This document shows, piece by piece, positions 11,473 to 21,554 of a stretch of DNA of 64,000 nt. The notes beneath the pieces are model-generated. The model searched no databases and was not told where the DNA came from. It saw only the letters and a list, made by a program, of their open reading frames with translations. The stretch spans positions 54,830 through 118,829 of the forward strand of contig NZ_JAKRNS010000010.1 of the NCBI RefSeq assembly GCF_022346615.1, written 5' to 3'. Made by a program: the position numbers and the translations under genes. Within the stretch, counting starts at the first letter, position 1, and each line of letters opens with the position of its first letter. Source of the stretch: Staphylococcus sp. ACRSN (GTDB lineage: Bacteria > Bacillota > Bacilli > Staphylococcales > Staphylococcaceae).

Positions 11473-13341
11473 TTATTGAGGTATCACTAAGCGTTGACCA
11501 TTATGAATGTCGTTTCCTTGAAGATTATTTGCTTCTCTAATTTTTTCAACGTTTTCTGGTGTACCTTCACCGTAGTATTGAATTGCAATTCTATATAAGT
11601 TCTGACCATTTACAACATGTGTGCGTTGGCCATTTGAGTTATTTGATTGTTGTGTATCTTGACTACTGTCTTGGTTACTTGTTGCTTGTGTATCATCACT
11701 AGAAGATGAATTGCTTGCTGATTGACCAGATTGATTTTGATCTGATGCTGAACTATCTGAACCACTTGCGTTATCTGAATCACTAGCATTATCTGAACTA
11801 CTTTGGCTACTTGAATCAGATGATGCTTGATCACTACTACTTTGACTACTATCGTCAGAAGAAGCATTACTTGCTGATTGATCAGAATTAGAATCTGAAC
11901 TATTGCTGTTTTCTGAGCTACCAGATGATTTATCACTATCATCATCAGAACTATTAGACTTTTCATCGTTACTAGCTTTGTCTTTGTCTTTATCAGCGTC
12001 AGATTGCTTATCTTTATCAGACGATTTATCTTTATTGTCAGCTACTTTTTTATCATCATTGCTATTCTTATCATCATTATTACCAGTTAATGCCATACCG
12101 CCAAAGATACCAATAGCTGCTAAAATTAAGATAGCTGCTAAAATTGGAAGAAGTTTACCTAATAAACCACCTTTTTTCTTTTTGCGCTTATGATCATCAT
12201 CGTTATTATTATTGTTGTTATTATTACTATTATTGCCACCATTACCATTTGAACCTGAGCCACTTGCTTTAGAAGCAGCTGCACCTGCGCCTGCACCGGC
12301 CGCTGCCGCGCCACCAGCTACTGCAGCACCTTTTTTCTTAGATTTTTTGTTATCTTTTTCATCAGAACTGTTATTGCTTTGGTGCTCATTCTCATTTTTA
12401 GTATCTGAAGATTTTGAGTCATTTTTGTCATTGCCAGCTTTGTTTGCTGCATATGCGCCTGCACCGGCACCAGCAGCGGCAGCACCACCAGCTATTGCGG
12501 CACCTTTTTTATTAGAGCTTTCTTTTGAATTATCATCATTTGATTGTTGCTTATTTTCGTTCTCTTTTTGTTTAGTATATTCAGGGTCATTTACTCTATT
12601 ATCTGCATCGTCTTTATTAGCAGCAAACGATCCAGTGCCTGCACCAGCAGCTGTGCCACCTGTTTTATCTGATTCATGTTCAGAATCTAATTTGTTTTGC
12701 TCATCATTACTTTCATTTTTTTGCTCATTAGTTGCATCTGTGTCATTTTTATTATGTTTATTGGCAGCATATGCACCTGCGCCTACACCAGCAGCGGCAG
12801 CACCACCAGCTACTGCAGCACCTTTTTTATTATTTTTCTCTTGACTATTTTCATCTTCATTACGTGAAATTTCATGCTTATCATCGTTATCATTAGTTAA
12901 ATTTGAATCTTTTTGACCATTATTATTTACATTCGCGTCATTATTTAAATTATTATTTTGGTCACTATGCTGATTAATTGTTTCTTCGTCAGAAGTTTCC
13001 TGATAAATATTATTATCGCGTGAATGGTCTTCATTATTATTAGTCTGATTGAAATCAGATGATGAATTGCCATCTTCATCTAGTTGTTCTTTATCACTAA
13101 ATTTATCTTGTTGATGTTGTTCAGTTGATTCCCCTTTGTTTTGGTTCGTAGCAGTTTCGCGTCTTCGTTGTCTTCTTTGCGCATTTCTTGGAGGGAACTG
13201 CTCATTTGTTTTGTCGGATACTTCTTCTTTCGCATTGTCAACAGAAGCGTCAACAGATTCATTTGTTTTATCTTGTTGTTCATTTGGATCAATTGATTGA
13301 CGATTTTTCTCGAAATCGTCTTTGAAATTGTTGTTAGACAA
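11473..13341 (-). CDS. ebpS: Elastin-binding protein EbpS-like LysM membrane protein, enlarged
   Basis: EbpS is a staphylococcal integral membrane protein reported to bind soluble elastin. The N-terminal block [17 protein letters not shown] and the motif [10 protein letters not shown] match S. aureus EbpS. The order is: a long hydrophilic Asn/Asp/Glu-rich region, four [13 protein letters not shown] Gly/Ala repeats (about 172-196, 226-243 degenerate, 279-303, 336-360), a Lys-rich stop, one membrane helix (about 390-416), a Ser/Asp-rich linker, and a C-terminal LysM domain (about 574-621, with [11 protein letters not shown]). At 622 residues it is much longer than the 486 I recall for S. aureus, which has two such repeats. 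The start is taken as the TTG at 13341 because AAGGAAGG touches the upstream ATG pair but sits eight bases before TTG. Confidence 0.9.
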   Translation of the reverse strand: MSNNNFKDDFEKNRQSIDPNEQQDKTNESVDASVDNAKEEVSDKTNEQFPPRNAQRRQRRRETATNQNKGESTEQHQQDKFSDKEQLDEDGNSSSDFNQTNNNEDHSRDNNIYQETSDEETINQHSDQNNNLNNDANVNNNGQKDSNLTNDNDDKHEISRNEDENSQEKNNKKGAAVAGGAAAAGVGAGAYAANKHNKNDTDATNEQKNESNDEQNKLDSEHESDKTGGTAAGAGTGSFAANKDDADNRVNDPEYTKQKENENKQQSNDDNSKESSNKKGAAIAGGAAAAGAGAGAYAANKAGNDKNDSKSSDTKNENEHQSNNSSDEKDNKKSKKKGAAVAGGAAAAGAGAGAAASKASGSGSNGNGGNNSNNNNNNNNDDDHKRKKKKGGLLGKLLPILAAILILAAIGIFGGMALTGNNDDKNSNDDKKVADNKDKSSDKDKQSDADKDKDKASNDEKSNSSDDDSDKSSGSSENSNSSDSNSDQSASNASSDDSSQSSSDQASSDSSSQSSSDNASDSDNASGSDSSASDQNQSGQSASNSSSSDDTQATSNQDSSQDTQQSNNSNGQRTHVVNGQNLYRIAIQYYGEGTPENVEKIREANNLQGNDIHNGQRLVIPQ

Positions 13342-13502
13342 ATTCATCATCCTTCCTTCATTCGTTTATATAATAAGTATATACTGTTTTACCCTAATCA
13401 AACTTAAATATGTACATCTTTTTTTGAGAAATTTACAATATTTAAGCGTCTATTAGTTGTATTATAGCTTGTTTGAAAATATTAAGTAAAGTAATTGTCT
13501 AT

Positions 13503-14882
13503 CTATTTGAATAAATTTTTTAATTTTTCTTTATAATCAAATTTACGTTTTACTTTTTTGCGATTAAATATTTTTATTAATTCTATATTTGTATCATTAT
13601 CACAACAAATTTCAGGTTTGTCAGATAAATTTTCACCAAAAAATTCCATTAAATATGCGCGTCTGCATTGGTCTAAATTTTTGTAACCTAACATGCGAAT
13701 GTACCCATTTCTTTTACGTTGGTATGTGTTTTCGAAAATATGTCGAAGTTCATTATAGGTGTAATAACTACTTAAAATTTCAATTATTTCTTTTTTAAAC
13801 GGAATAACGTCTAAACCCAATTCAAATGCATTGACGTCTTCGTTTGTAATCATATCAGTAAATAATAAAGTTTCGAGTAAGAAGCTATCGTCTGGTTGAA
13901 ATAAACTGATTGCTTGGCTTTGATTACCATCTCTACCTGCTCGTCCAATTTCTTGTAAATAATTGGACGGACTAGTAGAAAGGTGAAAGTGAATAATTGT
14001 TCGTATATCTTTTTTATTAATACCCATACCAAATGCACTCGTCGCTACAATGATAGGAATTTCATTGTTTAAAAATTGATGTTGTACCGTTTGTCTTTCT
14101 TGGTAAGATAAGTCCCCATGATAAATACCTGTCAAGAACCCTTGTTGATAAATGGCTTGTGCAAGCATTGAACATATTTTTTTTGAGGAAACATAAATAA
14201 TCGTTGGACCAGATTGTTCAAGTGTAGTTAATAACCACTTAATTTTTTCTTCATCGTCAGAAAAATTTTTATGATTTAATGAAATGTTATTTCTATTCAT
14301 ACTCGTTTTAATAACATTGAAATTTGTACGCAACATTTGATTTAAATCTGCTAATAAATGTGGTGGTGCTGTAGCAGTTAAACCTAAAATAGTAGCGTAT
14401 GAAAATTGTTGGATAATTTTTCCTATTAACGCATAATGAGGCCTGAAGTCATACCCCCATTCAGATAAACAGTGTGCTTCATCTAATACAACAAGTCCAA
14501 AATTAATGTTTTTTATAAGCCTAAAATTATGTGGCTGTAAAATAAATTCTGGGCTCAGAAATATAAATCGACTTTTCTTTAGGTTTTTAATATTATTAGC
14601 ACGTTCGTCATCATCCATTCCTGAATGTATACAACTTACATTATGTTCACCATGTGTTTTTAATTGCATGACTTGATCATCCATCAACGAAATTAATGGA
14701 GAGATAATTAATGTTGGTTGTTTTTTTATATAAGTAGGTAACTGATAACACAAACTTTTACCACTACCTGTTGGTAAAATACCTAACGTATTTTTTTGTT
14801 TTAACACGCTTTGGATAATTTCTTCTTGTCCAGGTTTAAATGAATCGAATCCAAACCAATGTTTAAGCTCATCGATTAACAT
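13503..14882 (-). CDS. recQ: RecQ-family ATP-dependent DNA helicase
   Basis: 3'-5' DNA helicase of the RecQ/RecS type, acting in recombination and repair. Walker A is LPTGSGKS with Lys42, the DEAH box is at 134-137 inside LDEAHCLSEWGYDFRP, and motif VI reads QEIGRAGRDG. At 459 residues it lacks the C-terminal HRDC domain, as in the short B. subtilis RecS form. Possible zinc-binding cysteines remain near the end (DQCRRAY, EICCDND). It overlaps the upstream HTH gene by 14 bases, so translation is probably coupled. GAGGGG precedes the ATG. Confidence 0.93.
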   Translation of the reverse strand: MLIDELKHWFGFDSFKPGQEEIIQSVLKQKNTLGILPTGSGKSLCYQLPTYIKKQPTLIISPLISLMDDQVMQLKTHGEHNVSCIHSGMDDDERANNIKNLKKSRFIFLSPEFILQPHNFRLIKNINFGLVVLDEAHCLSEWGYDFRPHYALIGKIIQQFSYATILGLTATAPPHLLADLNQMLRTNFNVIKTSMNRNNISLNHKNFSDDEEKIKWLLTTLEQSGPTIIYVSSKKICSMLAQAIYQQGFLTGIYHGDLSYQERQTVQHQFLNNEIPIIVATSAFGMGINKKDIRTIIHFHLSTSPSNYLQEIGRAGRDGNQSQAISLFQPDDSFLLETLLFTDMITNEDVNAFELGLDVIPFKKEIIEILSSYYTYNELRHIFENTYQRKRNGYIRMLGYKNLDQCRRAYLMEFFGENLSDKPEICCDNDTNIELIKIFNRKKVKRKFDYKEKLKNLFK

Positions 14883-15837
14883 GTATGTCCCCTCTTTCTA
14901 TGCCAGCGATGATTAATTTAATTGTGAAATAAGATAATTCTGGGAATTTCTCTTTATAATTTCGCAATCTTTCACTTCTATTAGACATATAATATGTTAG
15001 AAACGTTGAATTTAAATTATCATTTAAAAATGTTTGATAATCAGTAATGTATCCTTTGATAAACAACTCTAATACATGGTCTTCGATAGTATTAATTTTA
15101 ACTTGTTGTTGGTTAGCGAGTGCTTGCATCGTATATCCCTTTTTTAAACCATCATAAGTTAAGTCTGTTTTTTGTAATAAAGAAGGTAAAATAATCAATT
15201 GATTTAAAATAGGATAATTTTGTTCATTTTCAATTTCATACATCAATGCGACTAAATCATTAATTTCTAACTCAAATAGTGTTTCTTGTGAAAGGCCCTC
15301 AATTAAACTAACTTGTTGGCGTGTGTACATACTATCTTCAAATCCTTGTAGATAGTAATGAATATATGTTTCATTATTCAAAACTTTAATCTTTTCAAAG
15401 ACATTATATAGCTCATCAATGAAGGTTTGCTCTTGTTGTTCAGATTTAATATGTTTATAAATAGACTTCACGCGCTGATGTATCACTTGTTGTTGTGTCA
15501 CAGGTATGAAATGACTATTATTATTATTATTTAACTGTGAAATAGTTTGAGTTAATAATTGCAGTGCTTGAAAAGTATTTATCAAACTATCGAAAGTAAA
15601 TCTAGGGTGTGTTATTAATGTGAATTGTGACTCATTATCAGTTCCACTTGATGCATAATATCGCTCAAACGACGGATATTTTAAGTTAGGCAAGCTATGA
15701 TATAATGATAATAATTGTTGGCTACAAGCATCAAAAAAGGTTTGATGTGATTTTTTGCCTATGATAATATTATAAATGCTTTTTTCAGTTTTGTAGTAGT
15801 GTGTATGGTTATGTATATAGTGAAATAGATTTTGCAT
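14869..15837 (-). CDS. Helix-turn-helix protein encoded with RecQ (YpbB-like)
   Basis: A 322-residue protein without a known enzymatic motif. The region around 230-265 (KKGYTMQALANQQQVKINTIEDHV) looks like the HTH_40 helicase-associated domain found in B. subtilis YpbB, whose gene also lies directly upstream of a short recQ. The overlap with recQ suggests that the two proteins work together, perhaps with this one targeting the helicase; that role is inference. GAGGGAG precedes the ATG. The gene is divergent from ferredoxin, so the 108 bases between them should hold two promoters. Confidence 0.8.
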   Translation of the reverse strand: MQNLFHYIHNHTHYYKTEKSIYNIIIGKKSHQTFFDACSQQLLSLYHSLPNLKYPSFERYYASSGTDNESQFTLITHPRFTFDSLINTFQALQLLTQTISQLNNNNNSHFIPVTQQQVIHQRVKSIYKHIKSEQQEQTFIDELYNVFEKIKVLNNETYIHYYLQGFEDSMYTRQQVSLIEGLSQETLFELEINDLVALMYEIENEQNYPILNQLIILPSLLQKTDLTYDGLKKGYTMQALANQQQVKINTIEDHVLELFIKGYITDYQTFLNDNLNSTFLTYYMSNRSERLRNYKEKFPELSYFTIKLIIAGIERGDIHVNR

Positions 15838-15858
15838 GTTTACTCCCTCATTATTTAA

Positions 15859-16194
<336 letters not shown>

Positions 16195-16267
16195 TTTTTT
16201 GAATCGAAGTATTAATGCAATAAATTAGTAAAAGTGTCTGAAACATAAAAATACTTGGACAACTATA

Positions 16268-16308
16268 AAAAGGCATTTTCTATTGAAATATTATAGAAAT
16301 TGTCTTTT
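16268..16308 (+). terminator. Terminator after fer
   Basis: Imperfect arms AAAGGCATTTTCTAT and ATAGAAATTGTCTTT, then a T run on the plus strand. Confidence 0.65.
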
Positions 16309-16460
16309 TTTAATATTGTTTTGGTTATAATTAGTTCATTGAGTTACTAATTTTCTAATATTAAGTGGCATTAATATAAGATCAAGTTCTTTTTTAGTTC
16401 TATTTATAACTCAAATCTACATTCTAGTGAAACCCAAAATAGCCTTCATAAAATCAAAAA

Positions 16461-16493
16461 CACTCAGATAAATTGGATTAATTTATCTGAGTG
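16461..16493. terminator. Bidirectional terminator, mainly for ribU
   Basis: Fourteen-base arms CACTCAGATAAATT and AATTTATCTGAGTG, with a T run on either strand. It lies downstream of ribU on the minus strand and backs up fer on the plus strand. Confidence 0.88.
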
Positions 16494-16605
16494 TTTTTTT
16501 CTGGGATTAATTTCCCAGTTACTTTTTTATATCAGTATATCGTAAGCTTAATACTACTTTAATAATGAGTTTATATAGCAATTCAAAACTATATTGTATC
16601 TATTT

Positions 16606-17157
16606 CTATTTTGGTAATACGCCATTTAATCGTTTATATAATAGTAAAAATATGATTGAAATAACGATACCTTTTATAATATTAAATGGTATAACACCAG
16701 AAACAATAATGATCTTTAAGTTACCAAAGACATCAGATAAATTCATTATCATGCCGTATAATGGTAATAGGACAAAGTAATTAAGAACACTCAATACTAA
16801 GGTCATTACAAGTGTCGCCACAGTTAAGCCTGTAATAATAGATTTAGCATTGCTTTTATGCTTTGCAACATAATACGCCGTTAAGATAAAACTAGTAGCA
16901 GCTAAAAAGTTTGCTACAGGTCCTATAGGATCTCCTACATTGAAAAGGAAATTAAGTAGATTTTTAATAAATTCTACAATAATTCCTGCGATTGGACCTA
17001 ACGTAAAGGTTGCTAATATTGCTGGGACATCGCTAAAGTCTAATGTCAGATAAGGCGGTAAAAATGGTAACGGGAACTTTATAAACATTAATATAAAGGC
17101 AACCGCACTAAGCATACTTATCGTAATTAGACGTTTGGTTTGTTGTTGCATATTCAA
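16606..17157 (-). CDS. ribU: Riboflavin ECF transporter S component
   Basis: Membrane substrate-binding subunit that takes up riboflavin together with the shared ECF A, A' and T proteins encoded elsewhere. The 183-residue protein has about six hydrophobic segments, and its loop FPLPFLPPYLTLDFSDVPAI matches RibU. The identification is strengthened by the FMN riboswitch in its leader. AAGGAG precedes the ATG and may be masked by the leader (see riboswitch). Confidence 0.95.
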   Translation of the reverse strand: MNMQQQTKRLITISMLSAVAFILMFIKFPLPFLPPYLTLDFSDVPAILATFTLGPIAGIIVEFIKNLLNFLFNVGDPIGPVANFLAATSFILTAYYVAKHKSNAKSIITGLTVATLVMTLVLSVLNYFVLLPLYGMIMNLSDVFGNLKIIIVSGVIPFNIIKGIVISIIFLLLYKRLNGVLPK

Positions 17158-17221
17158 TTATCTCCTTCCATTCATCTTACACAGAATAGGAGGGATTTAA
17201 TTGCACAACAAAATAACCCTC

Positions 17222-17358
17222 CATCTTCTCCCATCCAGACTTTACTGTCGGCTCTAGATTCACACTAGATCAGCTATTTATATATCTTTATTAATATAAA
17301 TAGGTCGCAGGCTTGATTTACTGCCGGTTGGGACTTTCACCCTACCCCGAAGATGAAC
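17222..17358 (-). promoter_or_regulatory. FMN riboswitch (RFN element) controlling ribU
   Basis: On the minus strand the aptamer opens ATCTTCGGGGTAGGGTGAAA, continues CCCAACCGGCAGTAAATC and AGCCTGCGACC, and closes with GTCTGGATGGGAGAAGAT, all conserved RFN blocks. Downstream there is no clear poly-T terminator. Instead CCCTCCT at 17188-17194 can pair either with GGAGGG at the aptamer's end (17217-17222) or with the ribosome site AGGAG at about 17163-17167. This suggests control of translation. Confidence 0.95.
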
Positions 17359-17362
17359 ATTT

Positions 17363-17674
17363 AAATTTTATAGATATATCATAGCGCATAACTCAGATAA
17401 AGACAATCATATTGTTCGCACTATATGAATTGTTTTTAAATATAATATAAATAGCTTATAATTTTCAACTGCTACTTTGATGAATCACTACTGTTGTAAA
17501 TAAAAAACTAGTTTACTAAACTCCGTTATATTTTAGAGTTTAGTAAACTAGTAATAGTGTTCATAATAAATGCTCATTAAAAGGCTTCATAAGAGATGAG
17601 TGTTTTTCTTTTTATTGAAAAACCTATTTAAAATATGAATTACAGGTATATTATCACTTTGCTAGCATTATCTT
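17363..17674. other. Intergenic region between srrB and the ribU leader
   Basis: About 310 AT-rich bases. It contains the ribU promoter region on the high-coordinate side and the srrB terminator at 17507-17552. No gene seen. Confidence 0.55.
17507..17552 (-). terminator. Terminator after srrB
   Basis: Perfect 17-base arms ACTAGTTTACTAAACTC and GAGTTTAGTAAACTAGT, followed on the minus strand by TTTTTTATTT. It lies about 120 bases after the srrB stop. Confidence 0.85.
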
Positions 17675-19432
17675 CTAATTCAGAGGTTTAGGCAAACGAA
17701 TGATAAATGTTGTTCCTTTACCTAACTCGCTTTTTACATCTATTTTTCCTTCGTGCCCATCGATAATCATGCGACAAATAAATAGGCCAAGTCCTGTTCC
17801 TTGTTTACCTCTTTTTCGTGCTGCATCCACTTTATAAAAACGATCAAATACTTGTTGTAAGTGTTCTGGTGCGATACCTGTACCTGTATCTGAAATATAG
17901 AGTATATTATCATTATCACTTTCAGCATGTTCAATCGTAATTGTGTCTCCAACATCAGTATATCTACATGCATTGTCTATTAAATTTGTTAACACCTGTT
18001 CAATTCTATCTGAATCGTAATACCATAAAACACCGTTTGTATTTGGATTTAGATGCATTGTTAATTCTAAATCAATAGCTTGTTGTTGGTATTTCATTTG
18101 CATTTTATTTAATAACGGGTCAATTGGTTGAATTTCTCTGTCCACACTCAAACCTTCAGCATCCATTCTGGCAACGTTTAACAATTCGTTAACTAATCTA
18201 TTTAAACGTTTGGTCTCATCTAAAACGATAGTGAGTGAATCTCGAATTTCTTCGGGTTCTGTAACGATTCCATCAACTATTGATTCGGTGTAACCTTGTA
18301 ATAACGAAATAGGTGTACGTAATTCATGAGAAACATTTGCTATAAAATCTTTTTTCATTTGATCCATATTATGTTCATTTGTCATATCACGTATAATAGC
18401 GACAATTCCACTGCGACCATCAGGTTGTATTTGATCAATATAGCTAGTAATAATAACAAAATACCTTGTATTAATCTCATATTCCTCAAATTGTGTATGT
18501 TTATTTTTAAACGTCTTCTCATTTTGCATATCAAGTTTTTCTAAAGAATAATCATCTAATAATTGAAGCGTGTTTTGTGCCATTTGATTGGATAATATAA
18601 CTTCTTTCTTATCATTGTATCCTAATACACCTTCAACCATTGAATTAATCAAACTGTCTCTAATATTTTTAGATGAAGATAAAGCATCGATATGTTGTTG
18701 TATCTCAGAACTCATTGTATTAAATGCACGTGAAAGTTCTCCAATTTCATCTTTTGAATTAACCGGTTCGACTTGAGCATATTCTCCTTTTGATACTCTT
18801 AGTGCTTGACTACGTAAATTTCTTAAAGGTTTAGTTATTCTTGAAGACAAGAAGAATGCAAAAACCGTAGTTATCCCAAGGAAAATAATAGCAATTATTA
18901 AAATGATAACAGTGATTAAATTATTGGTATCTTCAATTGTTTTTAAATCTTGATAGATGAAGACACCACCATATGCATTCTGATTTGATTCACTTAAGTT
19001 TTTAGAAGGATAACCAATTAATACATAAGTGTGCTGTTGATCATTTATTTTCACGTTAACGTGTTCAGATATTTTTTTACCTTTGTTAAATACTTCGTCA
19101 TAATCTTTATTACGTTTGATTTCATTCAACATTTTTTGTTTGGTGTTTCCATATTTATTGTTTTGTGTATCCTTGTCATTCATGATAATTAACCCGACAG
19201 GACCTTCAATGAGTTTACGACTATGTTCAATCGCGATTGCTTTATTGTCAGATGTGGCCACTAAATGACTGATACGTTTAGCATCTTTAAGCAAAGAATC
19301 TTCGGTTTCTTGAGTGAAATATGATTGTATGAACGTAATAAGCGCTGCGCTAAGTAAAATTAAAACTGTCGTTACTATAAATATTATAGTTAACCACAGT
19401 TTTATGACTACATTATTGAGTCGGCTCATCAT
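17675..19432 (-). CDS. srrB: Respiratory sensor histidine kinase SrrB
   Basis: Membrane kinase that senses respiratory state or oxygen limitation and phosphorylates SrrA. Order: TM1 (about 9-34), an extracytoplasmic sensor segment, TM2 (about 172-197), HAMP, a PAS-like domain, the HisKA H-box IANVSHELRTP with His369, and a HATPase domain with DTGTGI and GTGLGL. Two cysteines lie in the kinase core (NACRYTD, LFICRMI). The start is the ATG pair at 19432 after GAGGTT, giving 585 residues. It overlaps the end of srrA by 20 bases, so translation is coupled. A terminator follows at 17507-17552. Confidence 0.96.
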   Translation of the reverse strand: MMSRLNNVVIKLWLTIIFIVTTVLILLSAALITFIQSYFTQETEDSLLKDAKRISHLVATSDNKAIAIEHSRKLIEGPVGLIIMNDKDTQNNKYGNTKQKMLNEIKRNKDYDEVFNKGKKISEHVNVKINDQQHTYVLIGYPSKNLSESNQNAYGGVFIYQDLKTIEDTNNLITVIILIIAIIFLGITTVFAFFLSSRITKPLRNLRSQALRVSKGEYAQVEPVNSKDEIGELSRAFNTMSSEIQQHIDALSSSKNIRDSLINSMVEGVLGYNDKKEVILSNQMAQNTLQLLDDYSLEKLDMQNEKTFKNKHTQFEEYEINTRYFVIITSYIDQIQPDGRSGIVAIIRDMTNEHNMDQMKKDFIANVSHELRTPISLLQGYTESIVDGIVTEPEEIRDSLTIVLDETKRLNRLVNELLNVARMDAEGLSVDREIQPIDPLLNKMQMKYQQQAIDLELTMHLNPNTNGVLWYYDSDRIEQVLTNLIDNACRYTDVGDTITIEHAESDNDNILYISDTGTGIAPEHLQQVFDRFYKVDAARKRGKQGTGLGLFICRMIIDGHEGKIDVKSELGKGTTFIIRLPKPLN

Positions 19433-20138
19433 TTGATTTAACCTCAAATTTATAACCTACTCCCCAAACAGTTTGAATCATTTGAGCAGCCTCTTCAGAT
19501 ACACGATTTAATTTTTCTCTCAAACGTTTAACATGTGTATCTACTGTACGCAAATCTCCATAAAATTCATAATGCCATACTTCTTTCAATAATTGTTCTC
19601 TGTCGAAGACCTTATTTGGCGTTTTAGCTAAAAATATTAATAATTCATATTCTTTTGGTGTCAAATTGACTTGGCTATCATCTGCAATTACTCTATGCGC
19701 ATCATTGTCAATCACTAAATGATCGAACTCGATTAAATCTCGCGCATGTGGTTCACTTTGTTCTGTATGCGCTACTTGAGTTCTTCTTAATAATGCTTTA
19801 ACACGTAGTACAACTTCTCTAGGAGAAAAAGGTTTAACAATATAATCATCTGCGCCAGACTCAAAACCTTCTACTCGGTTTGTTTCCTCGCCTTTTGCCG
19901 TTAACATAATGATTGGTGTATCCTTGTGTTCTCTCAAACGAGATGCAACAACAATTCCATCCATCTCAGGAAGCATTAAATCTAAAAGTATACAATCATA
20001 ATCATGGTCCATAGCCATATGATATGCTTCATTACCGTCTTTTGCTTCATGAATTTCAAAAGATTCACGCTCTAAATACAATTTGAGTAATCTTCTAATT
20101 CGATCCTCATCATCTACGATTAAAATTTCATTTGACAT
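19413..20138 (-). CDS. srrA: Respiratory response regulator SrrA
   Basis: OmpR-family transcription factor of the SrrAB system that controls the switch between aerobic and anaerobic metabolism and nitrosative stress genes in staphylococci. Receiver domain with DDEDR at 9-13, phospho-acceptor Asp53 in LLDLMLPEMDG, and KPFSPREV. The winged-helix DNA-binding domain ends with RTVDTHVKRLREKL and WGVGYKFE. The start is the ATG at 20138 after GGGAGG, giving 241 residues. The 14 codons upstream of it are rejected. It follows rluB by about 140 bases. Confidence 0.97.
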   Translation of the reverse strand: MSNEILIVDDEDRIRRLLKLYLERESFEIHEAKDGNEAYHMAMDHDYDCILLDLMLPEMDGIVVASRLREHKDTPIIMLTAKGEETNRVEGFESGADDYIVKPFSPREVVLRVKALLRRTQVAHTEQSEPHARDLIEFDHLVIDNDAHRVIADDSQVNLTPKEYELLIFLAKTPNKVFDREQLLKEVWHYEFYGDLRTVDTHVKRLREKLNRVSEEAAQMIQTVWGVGYKFEVKSNDEPTQ

Positions 20139-20275
20139 ACGTATGTACCTCCCACACTGCTTACTTTCCAATTCATTCACAATTATAGCACAGGTTAATA
20201 TTGAAAAGTGGAATTGAAAGAAAAGTTTGTGAATTTTTTCTCATACTATTGGTTTTGTCATTGTTTTTTCACAAA

Positions 20276-21013
20276 TTATTTTCCATGTTCTGCGATTTGA
20301 CGTATCACTTTAACTTCATGTGGTGTTAAAACACGACCTTCGCCAGCGTTTAAACCTTTCAAATTTAACGGCCCAAATTCAATACGTTGTAACTTATTAA
20401 CTTGATGGCCGAAGTGTTCAAACATACGTCGTACTTGTCTGTTTCTGCCTTCAGTAATTGTGAGTTCTACAAGTGTTGTATTCTTATCTTTATCTTGATT
20501 TTTCACTTTGACAATTGCGGGTTGTGTTTTGCCATCTTCTAATTCAATACCCTGTTCTAATGCCTTAACTTCTTCACGCATGAGATAACCTTTTAATTTA
20601 GCTACGTATTTCTTTTTTATTTTATAACGTGGATGCGTCATTAAATTAGTGAATTCTCCATCATTAGTTAAAAGCAAAAGACCCGAAGTATCATAATCTA
20701 GTCGTCCTACAGGGTAAATTCTCGTTTTAATTTGCTTAAAGTAGTCAGTAACAACTTTTCTACCTCTATCATCAGATACACTTGTAATTACTTGTGAAGG
20801 TTTATAGAATAAAATATATAATTTGTCTTCTTGTTCAATTTTTATCCCTTCAACTTCTATTGTATCGGAATTTTTCACTTTAGTGCCTAATTCGGTTACC
20901 GTTTCCCCATTAACTCTAACTTTACCTTCGCTTATTAATGCTTCTGCTTTTCTTCTTGATGTATAGCCACTATTTGCGATACGTTTTTGTAATCTCTCTA
21001 ATTCGTTACTCAT
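20276..21013 (-). CDS. rluB: Ribosomal large subunit pseudouridine synthase RluB
   Basis: Converts a uridine in 23S rRNA to pseudouridine (RsuA/RluB family). An N-terminal S4 RNA-binding domain ([20 protein letters not shown]) is followed by the catalytic block [19 protein letters not shown] with its conserved Asp, and later [16 protein letters not shown]. Length 245 is normal. It overlaps the end of scpB by 8 bases, as in the conserved scpA-scpB-rluB set. Confidence 0.96.
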   Translation of the reverse strand: MSNELERLQKRIANSGYTSRRKAEALISEGKVRVNGETVTELGTKVKNSDTIEVEGIKIEQEDKLYILFYKPSQVITSVSDDRGRKVVTDYFKQIKTRIYPVGRLDYDTSGLLLLTNDGEFTNLMTHPRYKIKKKYVAKLKGYLMREEVKALEQGIELEDGKTQPAIVKVKNQDKDKNTTLVELTITEGRNRQVRRMFEHFGHQVNKLQRIEFGPLNLKGLNAGEGRVLTPHEVKVIRQIAEHGK

Positions 21014-21554
21014 TATTTTCTCCTTTTTGGTTTACTAAATTACTGAAAAATGCTTCTATTTCCTCGTCTTCTTCATCAGTAGTTGGTAAATCGTCTAAAT
21101 GTTCAATGCCAAATACATTTAAAAATAGTTCAGTCGTATATAGCTGCTGACTTCTTGAATCTTTTTCATCTTTTGCTTCTATCAAACCTCTAGCAATTAA
21201 TGTCTTCACTGCTCCGTCCGAATTAATACCTCTAATCATTTCAATATCACTTCTTGAAAGTGGTTGGTTGTATGCAATAATAGATAAGGCTTCCATTGCA
21301 GCTTGTGACAATTTCATATTCGATTTTTGTTCTATTAATGCTTCAATATATGATTCAGCATCCTTCTTTGTTGTTAAAACAACCGTTTGTCCAAAATGTT
21401 GAATAACAAGTCCACCAGATTGATAATTCTTTATTAAAGTTAATAGTTCGTTACGATCTATTTCAAGTATTTCTAGCAATTGTTTTTCTTCTAACCCTTC
21501 ATCTCCAGCTGTGTAGAGCAAGGCTTCTAATATACCATTATTATCCAATGCCAT
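21006..21554 (-). CDS. scpB: Segregation and condensation protein B
   Basis: Winged-helix partner of ScpA in the SMC condensin complex that organises and separates chromosomes. The 182-residue protein carries [22 protein letters not shown] followed by [13 protein letters not shown], the typical ScpB core. It overlaps scpA upstream and rluB downstream. AGAGGGG precedes the ATG. Confidence 0.97.
   Translation of the reverse strand: MALDNNGILEALLYTAGDEGLEEKQLLEILEIDRNELLTLIKNYQSGGLVIQHFGQTVVLTTKKDAESYIEALIEQKSNMKLSQAAMEALSIIAYNQPLSRSDIEMIRGINSDGAVKTLIARGLIEAKDEKDSRSQQLYTTELFLNVFGIEHLDDLPTTDEEDEEIEAFFSNLVNQKGENNE

Larger units (their letters stand above)
16195..16605. other. Intergenic region between convergent fer and ribU
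   Basis: About 410 bases with no supported gene. It holds one weak hairpin after fer (16268-16308) and one strong bidirectional hairpin (16461-16493). I see nothing else. Confidence 0.6.

Noticed and set aside
11610..11966. A 118-codon minus-strand frame within ebpS in another phase
   Set aside because: Low-complexity Ile/Val/Gln product arising from the Ser/Asp repeat codons read out of frame.
12212..12844. A 210-codon Leu/Pro/Ala-rich plus-strand frame opposite ebpS
   Set aside because: It is the antisense of the Gly/Ala repeats and Asn/Asp-rich stretches; composition mirrors ebpS, and ebpS matches a known protein.
20181..20275. Terminator between rluB and srrA
   Set aside because: Only a weak pairing (TTTGTGAA / TTCACAAA) with a long loop; not convincing enough to separate the transcripts.
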